From Burkholderiales bacterium (lineage in GTDB: Bacteria > Pseudomonadota > Gammaproteobacteria > Burkholderiales > SG8-39), in assembly GCA_014860445.1 (NCBI GenBank), contig JACZJT010000057.1:1-64000 (forward strand): a stretch of DNA of 64,000 nt, in the 5' to 3' direction. The position numbers and the translations under genes were made by a program. Under the pieces are notes generated by a model. It was not told where the DNA came from and searched no databases. It was given only the letters and a program-made list of their open reading frames with translations. Positions 38,335 through 47,765 of this stretch are shown here, one piece after another; position 1 is the first letter of the stretch; each line of letters begins with the position of its first letter.

Positions 38335-38430
38335 GGCAGATCAGCGAAGCACGGTGCGGGATGCGAAAACAGTCAAGATACGCTCAATCAAAGGCAGCCA
38401 AGATTTGGAAATTGGAAGACTGTAAGCAAA

Positions 38431-38448
38431 GGCCGGCTTGCGCCGGCC
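38431..38448 (-). terminator. attenuator hairpin after substrate-binding protein gene
   Basis: GGCCGGC-N4-GCCGGCC, a 7-bp perfect GC stem, lies 33 bp after the binding-protein stop. On the minus strand it is followed by TTTGCTT, a weak U-tract, as in partial terminators between binding-protein and permease genes. Confidence 0.55.
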
Positions 38449-38480
38449 CCTGCTTCAGCATGAGGTTTGCGATGCAACCT

Positions 38481-39674
38481 TTACATCTTGCAACCGCGCG
38501 CAGGATCGGCGAGAGCCTTTTGCGCGACGCCCGTCACCTTGTTCTCCCCGTTCACCACCTTGCGCAGATAGATGTCCTGAACCGGGTTATGCGCCTTGGA
38601 CATGGTCCATGCACCGCGCGGGCTGTCGATCTTGGCCTTTTCCATCGCTGAAAGAAATTCCTTCTTCTTGCTCATGTCGCCCTTGACGGCTTTCAGACCG
38701 GCAACCAGCAGCAGGCCCGCGTCATAGCCCTGCACCGCATACACGTCCGGCTGCAGCTTGTAGGTCTTGGCATAATTGAGCCGGAAAGTCTTGTTCTTCG
38801 GCGTTTCGATACCGTCGCCGTAGTGCAGCGTGGTCTCTATGCCGTCGGCGGCACTACCCGTGGCATCGAGAACACCGTCGGTAAGGAAGCCCGAACCGTA
38901 AAGTCCGATCTTGCCCTTCAGTCCCGCGGCCTGCCAGTCTTTCATCAACTTGACCCCGCCGCCGCCCGCGAAGAACACGAATACCGCGTCGGGCTTGATC
39001 GAGGCGATTTCGGTCAGCAGCGGTTGGAATTCCACGCTCGGGAACGGCAGGAACAACTCCTTCACCACCGTGCCTCCGGCCTTCTTGAAACCTTCCTTGA
39101 AGCCCTCGATGGCTTCGATGCCGGCGCCGTATTTCCAGGTCAGCGTGACCGCTTTCTTGATGCCGCGATCGGCCAGCACCTTGCCCATCGGATAGGCAGG
39201 CTGCCAGTTGGTGAACGAAGTGCGGAAGATGTTGGGCGCGCACTGCGAGCCGGTTGCAGCACCCGCTCCGGCATTCGGGATGATGAGCGGCGTGCCGCTG
39301 TCGCGCGCGACCTTCACCATACCCATGACCACGCCCGAGTGCACCGTGCCCACCAGCACGTCGACCTTGTCACGCGTCACCAGCGCATTCGCGTTGTCGG
39401 TCGCCTTTGGCGGGCTCGATTCGTCATCGACGGTAAAATACTCCAGCTCGTGCCCGCCGAATTTGCCGCCGGACTCGGACATGGCCATCTTGAAGCCGTT
39501 GGTGATCGCCACGCCCAGCTGCGCGTAGGTGCCGGTGTAGGGCAGCATCAGGCCGACTTTTATTTTGCTTTGCGCGTACGCAAAACTCGGCAGGCTGACG
39601 ACGCCAGCCACGGCTGCAGCGGCGATAGCGGTCTTGAGAAACCCTCGCCGGTGAAACGCTTGGTTCTTGCTCAT
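38481..39674 (-). CDS. periplasmic substrate-binding protein, twin-arginine-type signal (system 2)
   Basis: A 397-aa type I periplasmic binding protein. The N-terminus MSKNQAFHRRGFLKTAIAAA has a twin-arginine motif and hydrophobic stretch, suggesting Tat export. Mature-protein hallmarks are KVGLMLPYTGTYAQLG and VDVLVGTVHSGVVMGM. It lies 29 bp downstream of bclA, so benzoate or a close analogue is the likely ligand. The start is ATG 39674 with GGAG upstream; the longer frame overlaps bclA. Confidence 0.85.
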   Translation of the reverse strand: MSKNQAFHRRGFLKTAIAAAAVAGVVSLPSFAYAQSKIKVGLMLPYTGTYAQLGVAITNGFKMAMSESGGKFGGHELEYFTVDDESSPPKATDNANALVTRDKVDVLVGTVHSGVVMGMVKVARDSGTPLIIPNAGAGAATGSQCAPNIFRTSFTNWQPAYPMGKVLADRGIKKAVTLTWKYGAGIEAIEGFKEGFKKAGGTVVKELFLPFPSVEFQPLLTEIASIKPDAVFVFFAGGGGVKLMKDWQAAGLKGKIGLYGSGFLTDGVLDATGSAADGIETTLHYGDGIETPKNKTFRLNYAKTYKLQPDVYAVQGYDAGLLLVAGLKAVKGDMSKKKEFLSAMEKAKIDSPRGAWTMSKAHNPVQDIYLRKVVNGENKVTGVAQKALADPARGCKM

Positions 39675-39703
39675 GTCGAATCTCCTCGGTTGGTTGTTAA
39701 CTG

Positions 39704-41314
39704 CTATGAATCCGTCTGCGACTTGGCGCGCAGTTTGAAACGCTGAATCTTCCCGGTCGCCGTTTTCGGCAACTCGCTGGCGAACTCGACCCATCGCGGA
39801 TATTTGTACGGCGCCAGCTTTGACTTCACGTGCTGCTGCAATTGCTCGGCCAGTGCGGCACTCGCCGTGACGCCGGCCTTGGTGACGATATAGGCCTTCG
39901 GCTTGACCAACTGATCCTCGTCCGGCTGGCCGATCACCGCCACTTCGAGTACATCCGGATGGCTCAGCAACGCACCTTCAACCTCGAACGGCGAAACGTA
40001 AATGCCGCCTACCTTGAGCATATCATCGGTGCGCCCGGAATAGGTATAGTAGCCCGCCTCGTCCACGGTGTACTTGTCGCCGCTGCGCGTCCAGTCGCCC
40101 ATGAACGTCGCCCTGCTTTTGGCGCGATTGTTCCAGTAGCAAGCGGCGCTGGTCGGTCCGTTGATCTGCAACTCGCCGATCTCCCCTGTCTTCACCTGAT
40201 TGCCGGCGTCGTCCACCACGCGCAGCGCGTAGCCCGGCACGGCCTTGCCGGTCGTGCCGTAGCGCACCTCCCCCGGCCGGTTCGACACGAATATATGCAG
40301 CATCTCGGTCGATCCGATGCCATCCAGAATCTCCACGCCGAAGTGTTTGGTCCAGCGCTCGCCGATGTCTGCCGGCAGCGCTTCGCCCGCCGACGTGCAC
40401 ACGCGCAAATTGAGCGATTCGCGTTTGGGGAGTTCCGGGCTGGCCAGCAGCGCCGCGTAAAGGGTCGGCACGCCGTAAAAAATGGTCGGCTTGCGTTGCT
40501 GAATGCGCTGGAACACACTCGCCGGCGTCGGACGCTCGGCCATCAAAACGGCCGTCGCTCCCACCGACATCGGAAAGCTGAGCGAGTTTCCCAGGCCGTA
40601 GGCGAAAAAAAGCTTCGCGGCCGAGAACACAAGGTCGTCCTCGCGTATGCCCAGCACCGGTATCGCATAGAGTTCGGCAGTCTGGATCATGTGGGAGTGC
40701 ATATGCACCGTTCCCTTGGGCGTGCCGGTCGACCCCGAGGAATAGAGCCAAAAGCAGGCATCATCGCAGGTGGTCGGAGCCGGCTCACAACTCGCGCTGG
40801 CTTTGTCCATGCGCTCGACCAGCGACACATGCCCGTGCGCATCCTTGCCCGAAACGATCACGTGCTTCAGAAATGGCAGCTTCGCGGACGCCTTGTCCAG
40901 CAGCGGCGCAAACGTGGGCAGCAACAGTTCCGACACGACCAGCGCCTTTGCGCGGCTGTCGTTGAGCATGAATTCGTAGTCTGACGTGGTCAGCAGGGTG
41001 TTGCCTGCAATGGGGACGATGCCGGCCTTGATCGCGCCCAGGAACACGCTGGGAAAATCGACGGTATCCAGAAGCGTCAGCATGATGCGGTCTTCCGGCC
41101 CCAGCCCCAGGCCCAGCAAGGCATTGGCGGCGCGGTTCGCGCGCTCGGCGAGTTGCCCGTAGGTGATGCTGCAGGAATCGTCGATGAATGCCGTCTTTCC
41201 CGAGCGCCCGGCGCTCAGATTGCGCTCGATCAGATCGTGCGCGGCATTGAACTCCCTCGGTATCGTTACTTTCGGCGGGCTGACACTATGGTCAGCAGAC
41301 GACAGCCCAAGCAT
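39704..41314 (-). CDS. bclA: benzoate-CoA ligase (AMP-forming)
   Basis: A 536-aa adenylate-forming ligase with the P-loop YSSGSTGTPKGTVHMH, ILDGIGSTEMLHIF and the C-terminal catalytic lysine in PKTATGKIQRFKLR. It activates benzoate to benzoyl-CoA, the shared entry point of the bcr and box pathways. Location between two aromatic-type binding proteins and opposite boxRCBA supports benzoate over other aryl acids. GGAG lies 6 nt before the ATG. Confidence 0.9.
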   Translation of the reverse strand: MLGLSSADHSVSPPKVTIPREFNAAHDLIERNLSAGRSGKTAFIDDSCSITYGQLAERANRAANALLGLGLGPEDRIMLTLLDTVDFPSVFLGAIKAGIVPIAGNTLLTTSDYEFMLNDSRAKALVVSELLLPTFAPLLDKASAKLPFLKHVIVSGKDAHGHVSLVERMDKASASCEPAPTTCDDACFWLYSSGSTGTPKGTVHMHSHMIQTAELYAIPVLGIREDDLVFSAAKLFFAYGLGNSLSFPMSVGATAVLMAERPTPASVFQRIQQRKPTIFYGVPTLYAALLASPELPKRESLNLRVCTSAGEALPADIGERWTKHFGVEILDGIGSTEMLHIFVSNRPGEVRYGTTGKAVPGYALRVVDDAGNQVKTGEIGELQINGPTSAACYWNNRAKSRATFMGDWTRSGDKYTVDEAGYYTYSGRTDDMLKVGGIYVSPFEVEGALLSHPDVLEVAVIGQPDEDQLVKPKAYIVTKAGVTASAALAEQLQQHVKSKLAPYKYPRWVEFASELPKTATGKIQRFKLRAKSQTDS

Positions 41315-41384
41315 ATTGTTCTCCTCGCTCAGTTCCAGAAGCAGACCATGAGAGGCGAACCCCTCAGGCTCCTATTTTTCACGG

Positions 41385-41409
41385 ACCGTTTCCGGAATTC
41401 GGAAACCGT
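41385..41409. other. intra-operon hairpin before bclA
   Basis: ACCGTTTCCG-N5-CGGAAACCGT pairs at 9 of 10 positions. It starts 3 bp after the stop of the gene at 41413-41883. No U-tract follows on the minus strand, so an RNA-processing or stabilising hairpin is more likely than a terminator. Confidence 0.35.
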
Positions 41410-41412
41410 CTC

Positions 41413-41883
41413 CTATTGTTGCGTCCACTCGATCTTGCCCTCGGGCAGCAAATACAGGATCAGCGCGCGACCGCTGGTCACGGTGGGTCTGTGTGCCGAG
41501 TCTGCAGGATATACCAGCCAGCCCGCGCCCTTGTCATCGAACCTGGCTTCCGGCGTGACCGGCATGATCATGTCGATTTCTCCGGTAGGATGGCGGTGGT
41601 GGTTGCCGACCAGATCGGTAATATCGACCACGTCCACGCTGAATCCATGCGTTGCCTCGCCCGGCTCGAAAATTCTGCCGTAGCGACGCTTCGCATCACC
41701 CTGGTTGCACAACCAGCCGGCGGCGATACCGTCGTGACATGCATCGCGGATCCGCCGAAACGTTTCGCTCCCGGGTGGAAACTGCTTATCGAGATCCGCC
41801 TGCAGCGCCGCGTCCAGCGCGCGACCCTGTGCGAAACGCGCAACCGGGGCGACCAACTCCTGAAATTGCATCGGTGTCGTCAT
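41413..41883 (-). CDS. DUF4863 / 4-hydroxylaminobenzoate lyase-like cupin-type protein
   Basis: A 156-aa protein containing GNHHRHPTGEIDMIMPV and GWLVYPADSAHRPTVTSG near the C-terminus, with cupin-like histidine and glutamate spacing. By memory this fits DUF4863, a family that includes PnbB and is common beside box genes. Its function in benzoate catabolism is unknown. The ATG at 41883 has GGAGGGA immediately upstream; the longer open frame to 42069 lacks a ribosome site. Confidence 0.6.
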   Translation of the reverse strand: MTTPMQFQELVAPVARFAQGRALDAALQADLDKQFPPGSETFRRIRDACHDGIAAGWLCNQGDAKRRYGRIFEPGEATHGFSVDVVDITDLVGNHHRHPTGEIDMIMPVTPEARFDDKGAGWLVYPADSAHRPTVTSGRALILYLLPEGKIEWTQQ

Positions 41884-42034
41884 TCCCTCCTCCATTTCCC
41901 AAGCGCTCGCGCTGAATTCAAACGGCCCGCGTACGACCTGGTTGATACTCACTAGTGGCGTGAGCCCGCCGCCGGGTTTCCCCAGTACTGCCGGTCTTGT
42001 GCCGGCTGGCAGGCTCAGCCTAGGTGGCCGAAAC

Positions 42035-43171
42035 TCAGTGCAATACTTTCCAGGTGCCTTTTTCGACAACGACCATCACCACGGCGCGCTTGTCCAGGCC
42101 CTTGTGATTGCTTGGCGAAAACGTGAACACGCCGTGATCCGCAGGCATTTCCTTCACGTTTTCCATGGCATCGCGCAAGGCGGAGCGGAATTCGGCGGTT
42201 CCGGGCTTGGCTTTCTTCAGCGCCTCGGGCACGGCGTGCTGCAGCAGCAGCCCGGCGTCCCACGCGTGCGCGCCGAAGGAGTTGCGGCTGTCCGCACCGT
42301 ATGCGGCCTCGTAGAGTTTGATGTAGTTCAATGCAACCTTCTTGCTTGCATTGCTGTCGGGCAATTGCTCCGCCACCAGGATCGGTCCGACCGGCAGAAT
42401 AGCGCCTTCGACGTTCTTGCCGCCTACGCGCAGAAAGTCCTTGTTGGCCACACCGTGTGTCTGATAGATGCGGCCCTTGTAGCCGCGCTCGACCAGGGTC
42501 GCCTGCGGCATTGCCGCCGGCGTTCCCGAGCCCACAACCAGGACCGCGTCCGGATTCGTGCTCATGATTTTCAGTATCTGTCCGGTAACGCTGGTGTCGG
42601 TGCGGTTAAAACGCTCGACCTCCGTCATCTTGATCCCTTTTTCCGCAGTGATCTTTTTCATCACGCGCAGCCACAACTCACCATAACCGTCGGTGTAGCC
42701 GATGAATCCGATGCTCTTCACGCCATTGGCTATCATGTGATCGACGATGGCGCCGCCCATGATGGCGAAGTCCTGCGGCATGATGAACACCCATGCAGCC
42801 TTGTCGGCTGCGGGCGCGAACGGCGCCAGGGCGATTTGCGGAGTCTTGGATTCGGCCGCCACTTCCAGCACTGCCGTCGATGACGGCGTGATGCTCCCGC
42901 CGATGATCACGTCCACCTTGTCTTCCGAGACCAGTTTTCTCGCGTTCTTGGACGCGGCGGTCGGATCGGTAGCATCATCGAGCACGATGTAGTTCACCTT
43001 CTGCCCGCCTATTTCCTTGGGCAGCAGCGCTACGGTATTTTTTTCAGGAATGCCCAGAGACGCGGCAGGGCCGGTGGTGGACAGGGTCACGCCGACGGTA
43101 ATGTCCGCCATTGCAGATGTGGCTGCACCGACAAAGACCAGCGCGAGCAGGCTACGCAACGATTGCTTCAT
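42035..43171 (-). CDS. periplasmic substrate-binding protein, Sec signal (benzoate operon)
   Basis: A 378-aa type I periplasmic binding protein with a Sec signal (MKQSLRSLLALVFVGAATSA, then MADITVG) and the fold markers GVTLSTTGPAASLGIPEKN and VDVIIGGSITPSST. It is a second binding protein for the system 2 transporter, first gene of the operon divergent from boxR. GGGGG lies upstream of ATG 43171; an in-frame ATG at 43225 overlaps the promoter and is rejected. Confidence 0.85.
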   Translation of the reverse strand: MKQSLRSLLALVFVGAATSAMADITVGVTLSTTGPAASLGIPEKNTVALLPKEIGGQKVNYIVLDDATDPTAASKNARKLVSEDKVDVIIGGSITPSSTAVLEVAAESKTPQIALAPFAPAADKAAWVFIMPQDFAIMGGAIVDHMIANGVKSIGFIGYTDGYGELWLRVMKKITAEKGIKMTEVERFNRTDTSVTGQILKIMSTNPDAVLVVGSGTPAAMPQATLVERGYKGRIYQTHGVANKDFLRVGGKNVEGAILPVGPILVAEQLPDSNASKKVALNYIKLYEAAYGADSRNSFGAHAWDAGLLLQHAVPEALKKAKPGTAEFRSALRDAMENVKEMPADHGVFTFSPSNHKGLDKRAVVMVVVEKGTWKVLH

Positions 43172-43219
43172 GGAAAATCCCCCTCTTTGGATTAAGTGTT
43201 TAATTTTACTCTTGGACGC

Positions 43220-43247
43220 TTGCAAATCCGAATTAGTGCATTATAAT
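43220..43247 (+). promoter_or_regulatory. predicted boxR promoter
   Basis: TTGCAA (43220-43225), 16-bp spacer, TATAAT (43242-43247). It overlaps the opposing promoter at 43240-43267 and two TGCA motifs. Confidence 0.6.
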
Positions 43248-43287
43248 TCGCTTCCGAAATTTTACAAGCATTATAATGCAGATTGCA
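43221..43287. promoter_or_regulatory. BoxR operator region with four TGCA motifs
   Basis: TGCA occurs at 43221, 43237, 43277 and 43284. GCATTATAAT is directly repeated at 43238-43247 and 43268-43277, exactly 30 bp apart. BzdR/BoxR-type regulators are known to bind TGCA-containing repeats and release with benzoyl-CoA. The motifs cover both divergent promoters. Confidence 0.6.
43240..43267 (-). promoter_or_regulatory. predicted promoter of the bclA/transport operon
   Basis: On the minus strand TTGTAA (43262-43267), 16 bp, TATAAT (43240-43245), a mirror image of the boxR promoter sharing the same DNA. Only one polymerase could occupy the region at a time. Confidence 0.55.
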
Positions 43288-43308
43288 CGACAATCCCCGG
43301 GAGTCCTT

Positions 43309-44199
43309 ATGGGCGCGCGCGAAACACCGCAGAAGACCGGCCAGAATGCGGAAGCAGCGGATGCAGCCTTCCTGCACGCACTTGGCGAGCGCGTGCGCGA
43401 TGTCCGTGCGCGACGCGGCATGACGCGCAAAATACTTGCGCGCGACTCCGGCGTGTCCGAGCGCTATCTTGCCCAACTCGAGTCCGGACAAGGCAATATC
43501 TCGGTATTATTGTTGCAACGAATCGCTGCCGCGCTCAATCTGTCACTGACCGAGTTTCTCCAGCAGGGCCCGGAGCAATCAGTGGAACTTGCGCTGATCT
43601 GGCAGTTTCTGCAGCGACTGCCCTCGCAGAAACTCCCGCTGGTGCGCTCGCAATTGCTGCGCGACTTCGGCACGGCGCATACCGACCGCATGAAGCGCAT
43701 CGCGCTCATCGGACTGCGGGGTGCGGGCAAGTCCACGCTCGGCAGCCAGTTGGCGAAGGAACTCGATGTGCCCTTTATCGAACTCGACCGCGAAGTCGAA
43801 CGCGACGCAGGAACCAGTTTGTCGGAAATTTTCCTGCTCTACGGCCAGGCCGGGTATCGCCGCTATGAGCGCCGCTGCCTGGAGAATGTGGTCAGGAAAA
43901 ACGAGCGCGCCGTCATTGCCACGGGCGGATCCATCGTGTCTGAACCGGGCACCTATGATCTGTTACTCTCAAGCTGCTGCACCGTATGGCTCAAGGCGCA
44001 GCCCGAGGAACACATGGCGCGCGTCGTCGCCCAGGGCGATACCAGGCCGATGACGGGCAATCTTGAAGCCATGGAAGATTTGCACCGTATCCTGCGCGGC
44101 CGCAACACCCTGTATGGCCGCGCCGACGTGACCATCGATACCGCGCACAAGGGTATCGAGCAATGTCTGCAATTGCTGCGCAAAGCGGTTGCAGCGTAA
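43309..44199 (+). CDS. boxR: BoxR-type regulator (HTH plus shikimate-kinase-like domain)
   Basis: A 296-aa protein with an XRE-type helix-turn-helix at residues ~25-90 (RGMTRKILARDSGVSERYLA), a linker, and a shikimate-kinase-like domain from ~130 with P-loop GLRGAGKST (135-143). This architecture defines BzdR/BoxR, repressors that sense benzoyl-CoA through the kinase-like domain. It adjoins boxC and is divergent from the bclA operon, and presumably controls both. The ATG at 43309 follows GGGAG; an in-frame ATG at 43276 lies within the operator region. Confidence 0.93.
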   Translation: MGARETPQKTGQNAEAADAAFLHALGERVRDVRARRGMTRKILARDSGVSERYLAQLESGQGNISVLLLQRIAAALNLSLTEFLQQGPEQSVELALIWQFLQRLPSQKLPLVRSQLLRDFGTAHTDRMKRIALIGLRGAGKSTLGSQLAKELDVPFIELDREVERDAGTSLSEIFLLYGQAGYRRYERRCLENVVRKNERAVIATGGSIVSEPGTYDLLLSSCCTVWLKAQPEEHMARVVAQGDTRPMTGNLEAMEDLHRILRGRNTLYGRADVTIDTAHKGIEQCLQLLRKAVAA

Positions 44200-44202
44200 A
44201 TT

Positions 44203-44227
44203 CCGTAGCAGGACTCAGTCCGCTACG
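44203..44227 (+). terminator. hairpin between boxR and boxC
   Basis: CCGTAGC and GCTACGG pair around an inner GGACT/AGTCC stem, starting 4 bp after the boxR stop. No T-run follows, so it is a weak terminator or attenuator at most. boxC starts 95 bp further on. Confidence 0.4.
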
Positions 44228-44322
44228 GCCCGAGTCAGGAAAGCACGAGGGGCATTCGGCGACGAAAAAGCCGTTTCATTCCCGGCTCCCTCGTACCGTA
44301 CCAGATCGAACCAGGAGAAACT

Positions 44323-46002
44323 ATGCAAGCATCCGTGACAAAGACAGCAGAACCGGCGCGCACCAGCTTCGGCACCCATCCAGATCGCTATGCGCATTGG
44401 CGCATGAGCGTGGACGGCGCAATCGCCACGCTCGCGATGAACGTGGACGAAGACAAGGGACTCAAGCCTGGCTACAAGCTCAAGCTCAACTCCTACGATC
44501 TCGGCGTGGACATCGAGCTATACGATGCGCTGAACCGCATTCGTTTCGAACACCCTGAAGTGCGCTGCGTCGTGCTCACCTCGGCGCGCGAGCGCATGTT
44601 CTGCTCCGGCGCCAACATTTACATGCTGGGCCAGTCCACTCACGGCTGGAAGGTGAACTTCTGCAAATTCACCAACGAGACGCGCAACGGCATGGAAGAC
44701 TCCAGCCGCCACGACGGGCTCAAGTTCCTCGCGGCCGTCAACGGCACCTGCGCGGGCGGCGGCTACGAAGTCGCGCTGGCTTGCGACGAGATTCTGATGA
44801 TCGACGACCGCTCCTCGACGGTGAGCCTGCCCGAAGTGCCGCTGCTCGGTGTGCTGCCGGGCACCGGCGGCCTCACTCGCATCACCGACAAGAGAAAAGT
44901 GCGGCGCGATCTGGCGGATTTTTTCTGCACCACCACCGAAGGCGTCCGCGCCGACCGCGCCAAGGACTGGGGCCTGGTCGATCACAGCGCCAAGCCGCAG
45001 GCCTTCGCGCAGGCGGTCCTGGAACACGCCGGGCGCCTGGCTGCGTCCAGCCCGGCGCCCGCAGCAGCAAAAGGCGTCGCCCTCACCCCGCTCAAATGCA
45101 ACATCGACGCGAGCGGCTATCACTACGAATACGTGGACGCGGTCATCGATCGCGCCGCGCGCAGCGCAACGCTCACCGTTTCCGGGCCCGGCGGAGCGCA
45201 ACCGGACACGATCGAGGGCATCATCAAAGCCGGTGTCGCCTGGTGGCCGCTGCAGATGGCGCGCGAACTCGACGACGCCATACTGATGCTGCGCACCAAC
45301 GAAACTGAAATCGGCACATGGTTGCTGAAGACGAAGGGCGACGTCGACGGCGTGCTCGCCGCGGACGCCGTACTGGCCAAGCATCGCACCCATTGGTTCG
45401 TGCGGGAGACCATCGGACTCCTGCGGCGCACCTTGGCGCGACTGGACGTGACTTCACGCACGCTCTTCGCCATCATCGACCAGGATTCCTGCTTCGCCGG
45501 CACGCTGGCCGAACTGGCGCTCTCCGCCGACCGCGGCTACATGCTGCAGCTGCCGGACGAGCCTGACCGGGCGCCGCGCATGGCACTGTCCGAACTCAAC
45601 TTCGGCACTTACCCCATGGTGAACCAGCTAACCCGCCTGGCCACCCGCTATTGCGGACGGCAGGAGCCAGTCGATGAAGCGCGCAAGGTCATCGGCAAGA
45701 AACTCGACGCGCACCAGGCTTCCGAGCTCGGTCTTGTCACCTTCACCCCGGACGATCTGGACTGGGACGACGAAGTGCGGATCGCGCTCGAAGAGCGCGC
45801 CAGCCTGTCGCCCGACGCGCTCACCGGAATGGAAGCGAGCCTGCGGTTCACCGGTGCCGAGACCATGGATACGCGCATTTTCGCGCGCCTGTCGGCATGG
45901 CAGAACTGGATATTCAACCGCCCCAACGCAGTCGGCGAACACGGCGCGCTGAAGGTTTTCGGCAGCGGCACGAAAGCAAAATTCAATTGGGAGAGAATCT
46001 AG
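44323..46002 (+). CDS. boxC: 2,3-epoxybenzoyl-CoA dihydrolase (BoxC)
   Basis: A 559-aa double crotonase-fold protein. Markers are CSGANIYMLGQSTHGWKVNF and NGTCAGGGYEVALACDEI in the first half and FAGTLAELALSADRGYML in the second. BoxC opens the epoxide ring of 2,3-epoxybenzoyl-CoA hydrolytically, releasing formate and giving 3,4-dehydroadipyl-CoA semialdehyde. AGGAG precedes the ATG. It is followed by boxB after 142 bp that hold a repeat element. Confidence 0.95.
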   Translation: MQASVTKTAEPARTSFGTHPDRYAHWRMSVDGAIATLAMNVDEDKGLKPGYKLKLNSYDLGVDIELYDALNRIRFEHPEVRCVVLTSARERMFCSGANIYMLGQSTHGWKVNFCKFTNETRNGMEDSSRHDGLKFLAAVNGTCAGGGYEVALACDEILMIDDRSSTVSLPEVPLLGVLPGTGGLTRITDKRKVRRDLADFFCTTTEGVRADRAKDWGLVDHSAKPQAFAQAVLEHAGRLAASSPAPAAAKGVALTPLKCNIDASGYHYEYVDAVIDRAARSATLTVSGPGGAQPDTIEGIIKAGVAWWPLQMARELDDAILMLRTNETEIGTWLLKTKGDVDGVLAADAVLAKHRTHWFVRETIGLLRRTLARLDVTSRTLFAIIDQDSCFAGTLAELALSADRGYMLQLPDEPDRAPRMALSELNFGTYPMVNQLTRLATRYCGRQEPVDEARKVIGKKLDAHQASELGLVTFTPDDLDWDDEVRIALEERASLSPDALTGMEASLRFTGAETMDTRIFARLSAWQNWIFNRPNAVGEHGALKVFGSGTKAKFNWERI

Positions 46003-46032
46003 AGCGCATTTCTGAAATACAGCGCCAAGAAT

Positions 46033-46112
46033 TGTCATTCCGAGCGCAGCGAGGAATCTGCTTTTGCATCACACAAGAAGCAGATTCCTCGGCCTTCGGC
46101 CTCGGAATGACA
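46033..46112. repeat. 80-bp palindromic REP/MITE-like element, copy A
   Basis: Terminal inverted repeats TGTCATTCCGAG (46033-46044) and CTCGGAATGACA (46101-46112), with inner AATCTGCTT/AAGCAGATT arms. It belongs to the widespread TCATTCCGAGCG-type intergenic palindromes. A second copy is at 57432-57515. It sits between boxC and boxB inside the operon and would form a long hairpin in the mRNA. Confidence 0.85.
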
Positions 46113-46144
46113 GCGAATCTGGAATGGCCACTTAGGAGAAAATA

Positions 46145-47569
<1,425 letters not shown>

Positions 47570-47610
47570 AATCCAGAGACGGGAAACTAGACACCAGGAA
47601 ACAAAACTGC

Positions 47611-47655
47611 ATGAATGCACCAACCGAACTCAAGCGCCAGCACGTCATCGATCCG
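47611..47655 (+). repeat. 45-bp direct repeat, copy 1 (duplicated boxA start)
   Basis: Matches 47721-47765 at 42 of 45 positions, the differences being three adjacent bases (AAC versus GGG). The copies are 110 bp apart. Confidence 0.9.
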
Positions 47656-47666
47656 TCCGTCGACGA

Positions 47667-47688
47667 ACAAGGGGGCACGCCCCCTTGT
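47667..47688. repeat. perfect 10-bp-stem hairpin before boxA
   Basis: ACAAGGGGGC-AC-GCCCCCTTGT, 10+2+10 bp, lies in the insertion between the two boxA start copies, 32 bp before the boxA ATG and followed by TGTACATCCCCC. It could act as an attenuator or be part of a small inserted element. Confidence 0.75.
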
Positions 47689-47720
47689 ACATCCCCCATG
47701 TCAGCGATGAGGTGCTTGAA

Positions 47721-47765
47721 ATGAATGCACCGGGCGAACTCAAGCGCCAGCACGTCATCGATCCG
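47721..47765 (+). repeat. 45-bp direct repeat, copy 2 (functional boxA start)
   Basis: Partner of 47611-47655. It forms codons 1-15 of boxA. Confidence 0.9.

Larger units (their letters stand above)
47611..47724 (+). pseudogene. truncated duplicate of the boxA 5' end (37 codons)
   Basis: A frame starting [15 protein letters not shown], nearly identical to the boxA N-terminus, then diverging into [20 protein letters not shown] and stopping at 47722-47724, overlapping the real boxA ATG (ATGA). It has its own ribosome site (AGGAAA). It looks like a partial duplication with about 65 bp of unrelated DNA containing a perfect hairpin (47667-47688). It may still be translated and couple to boxA. Confidence 0.7.
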
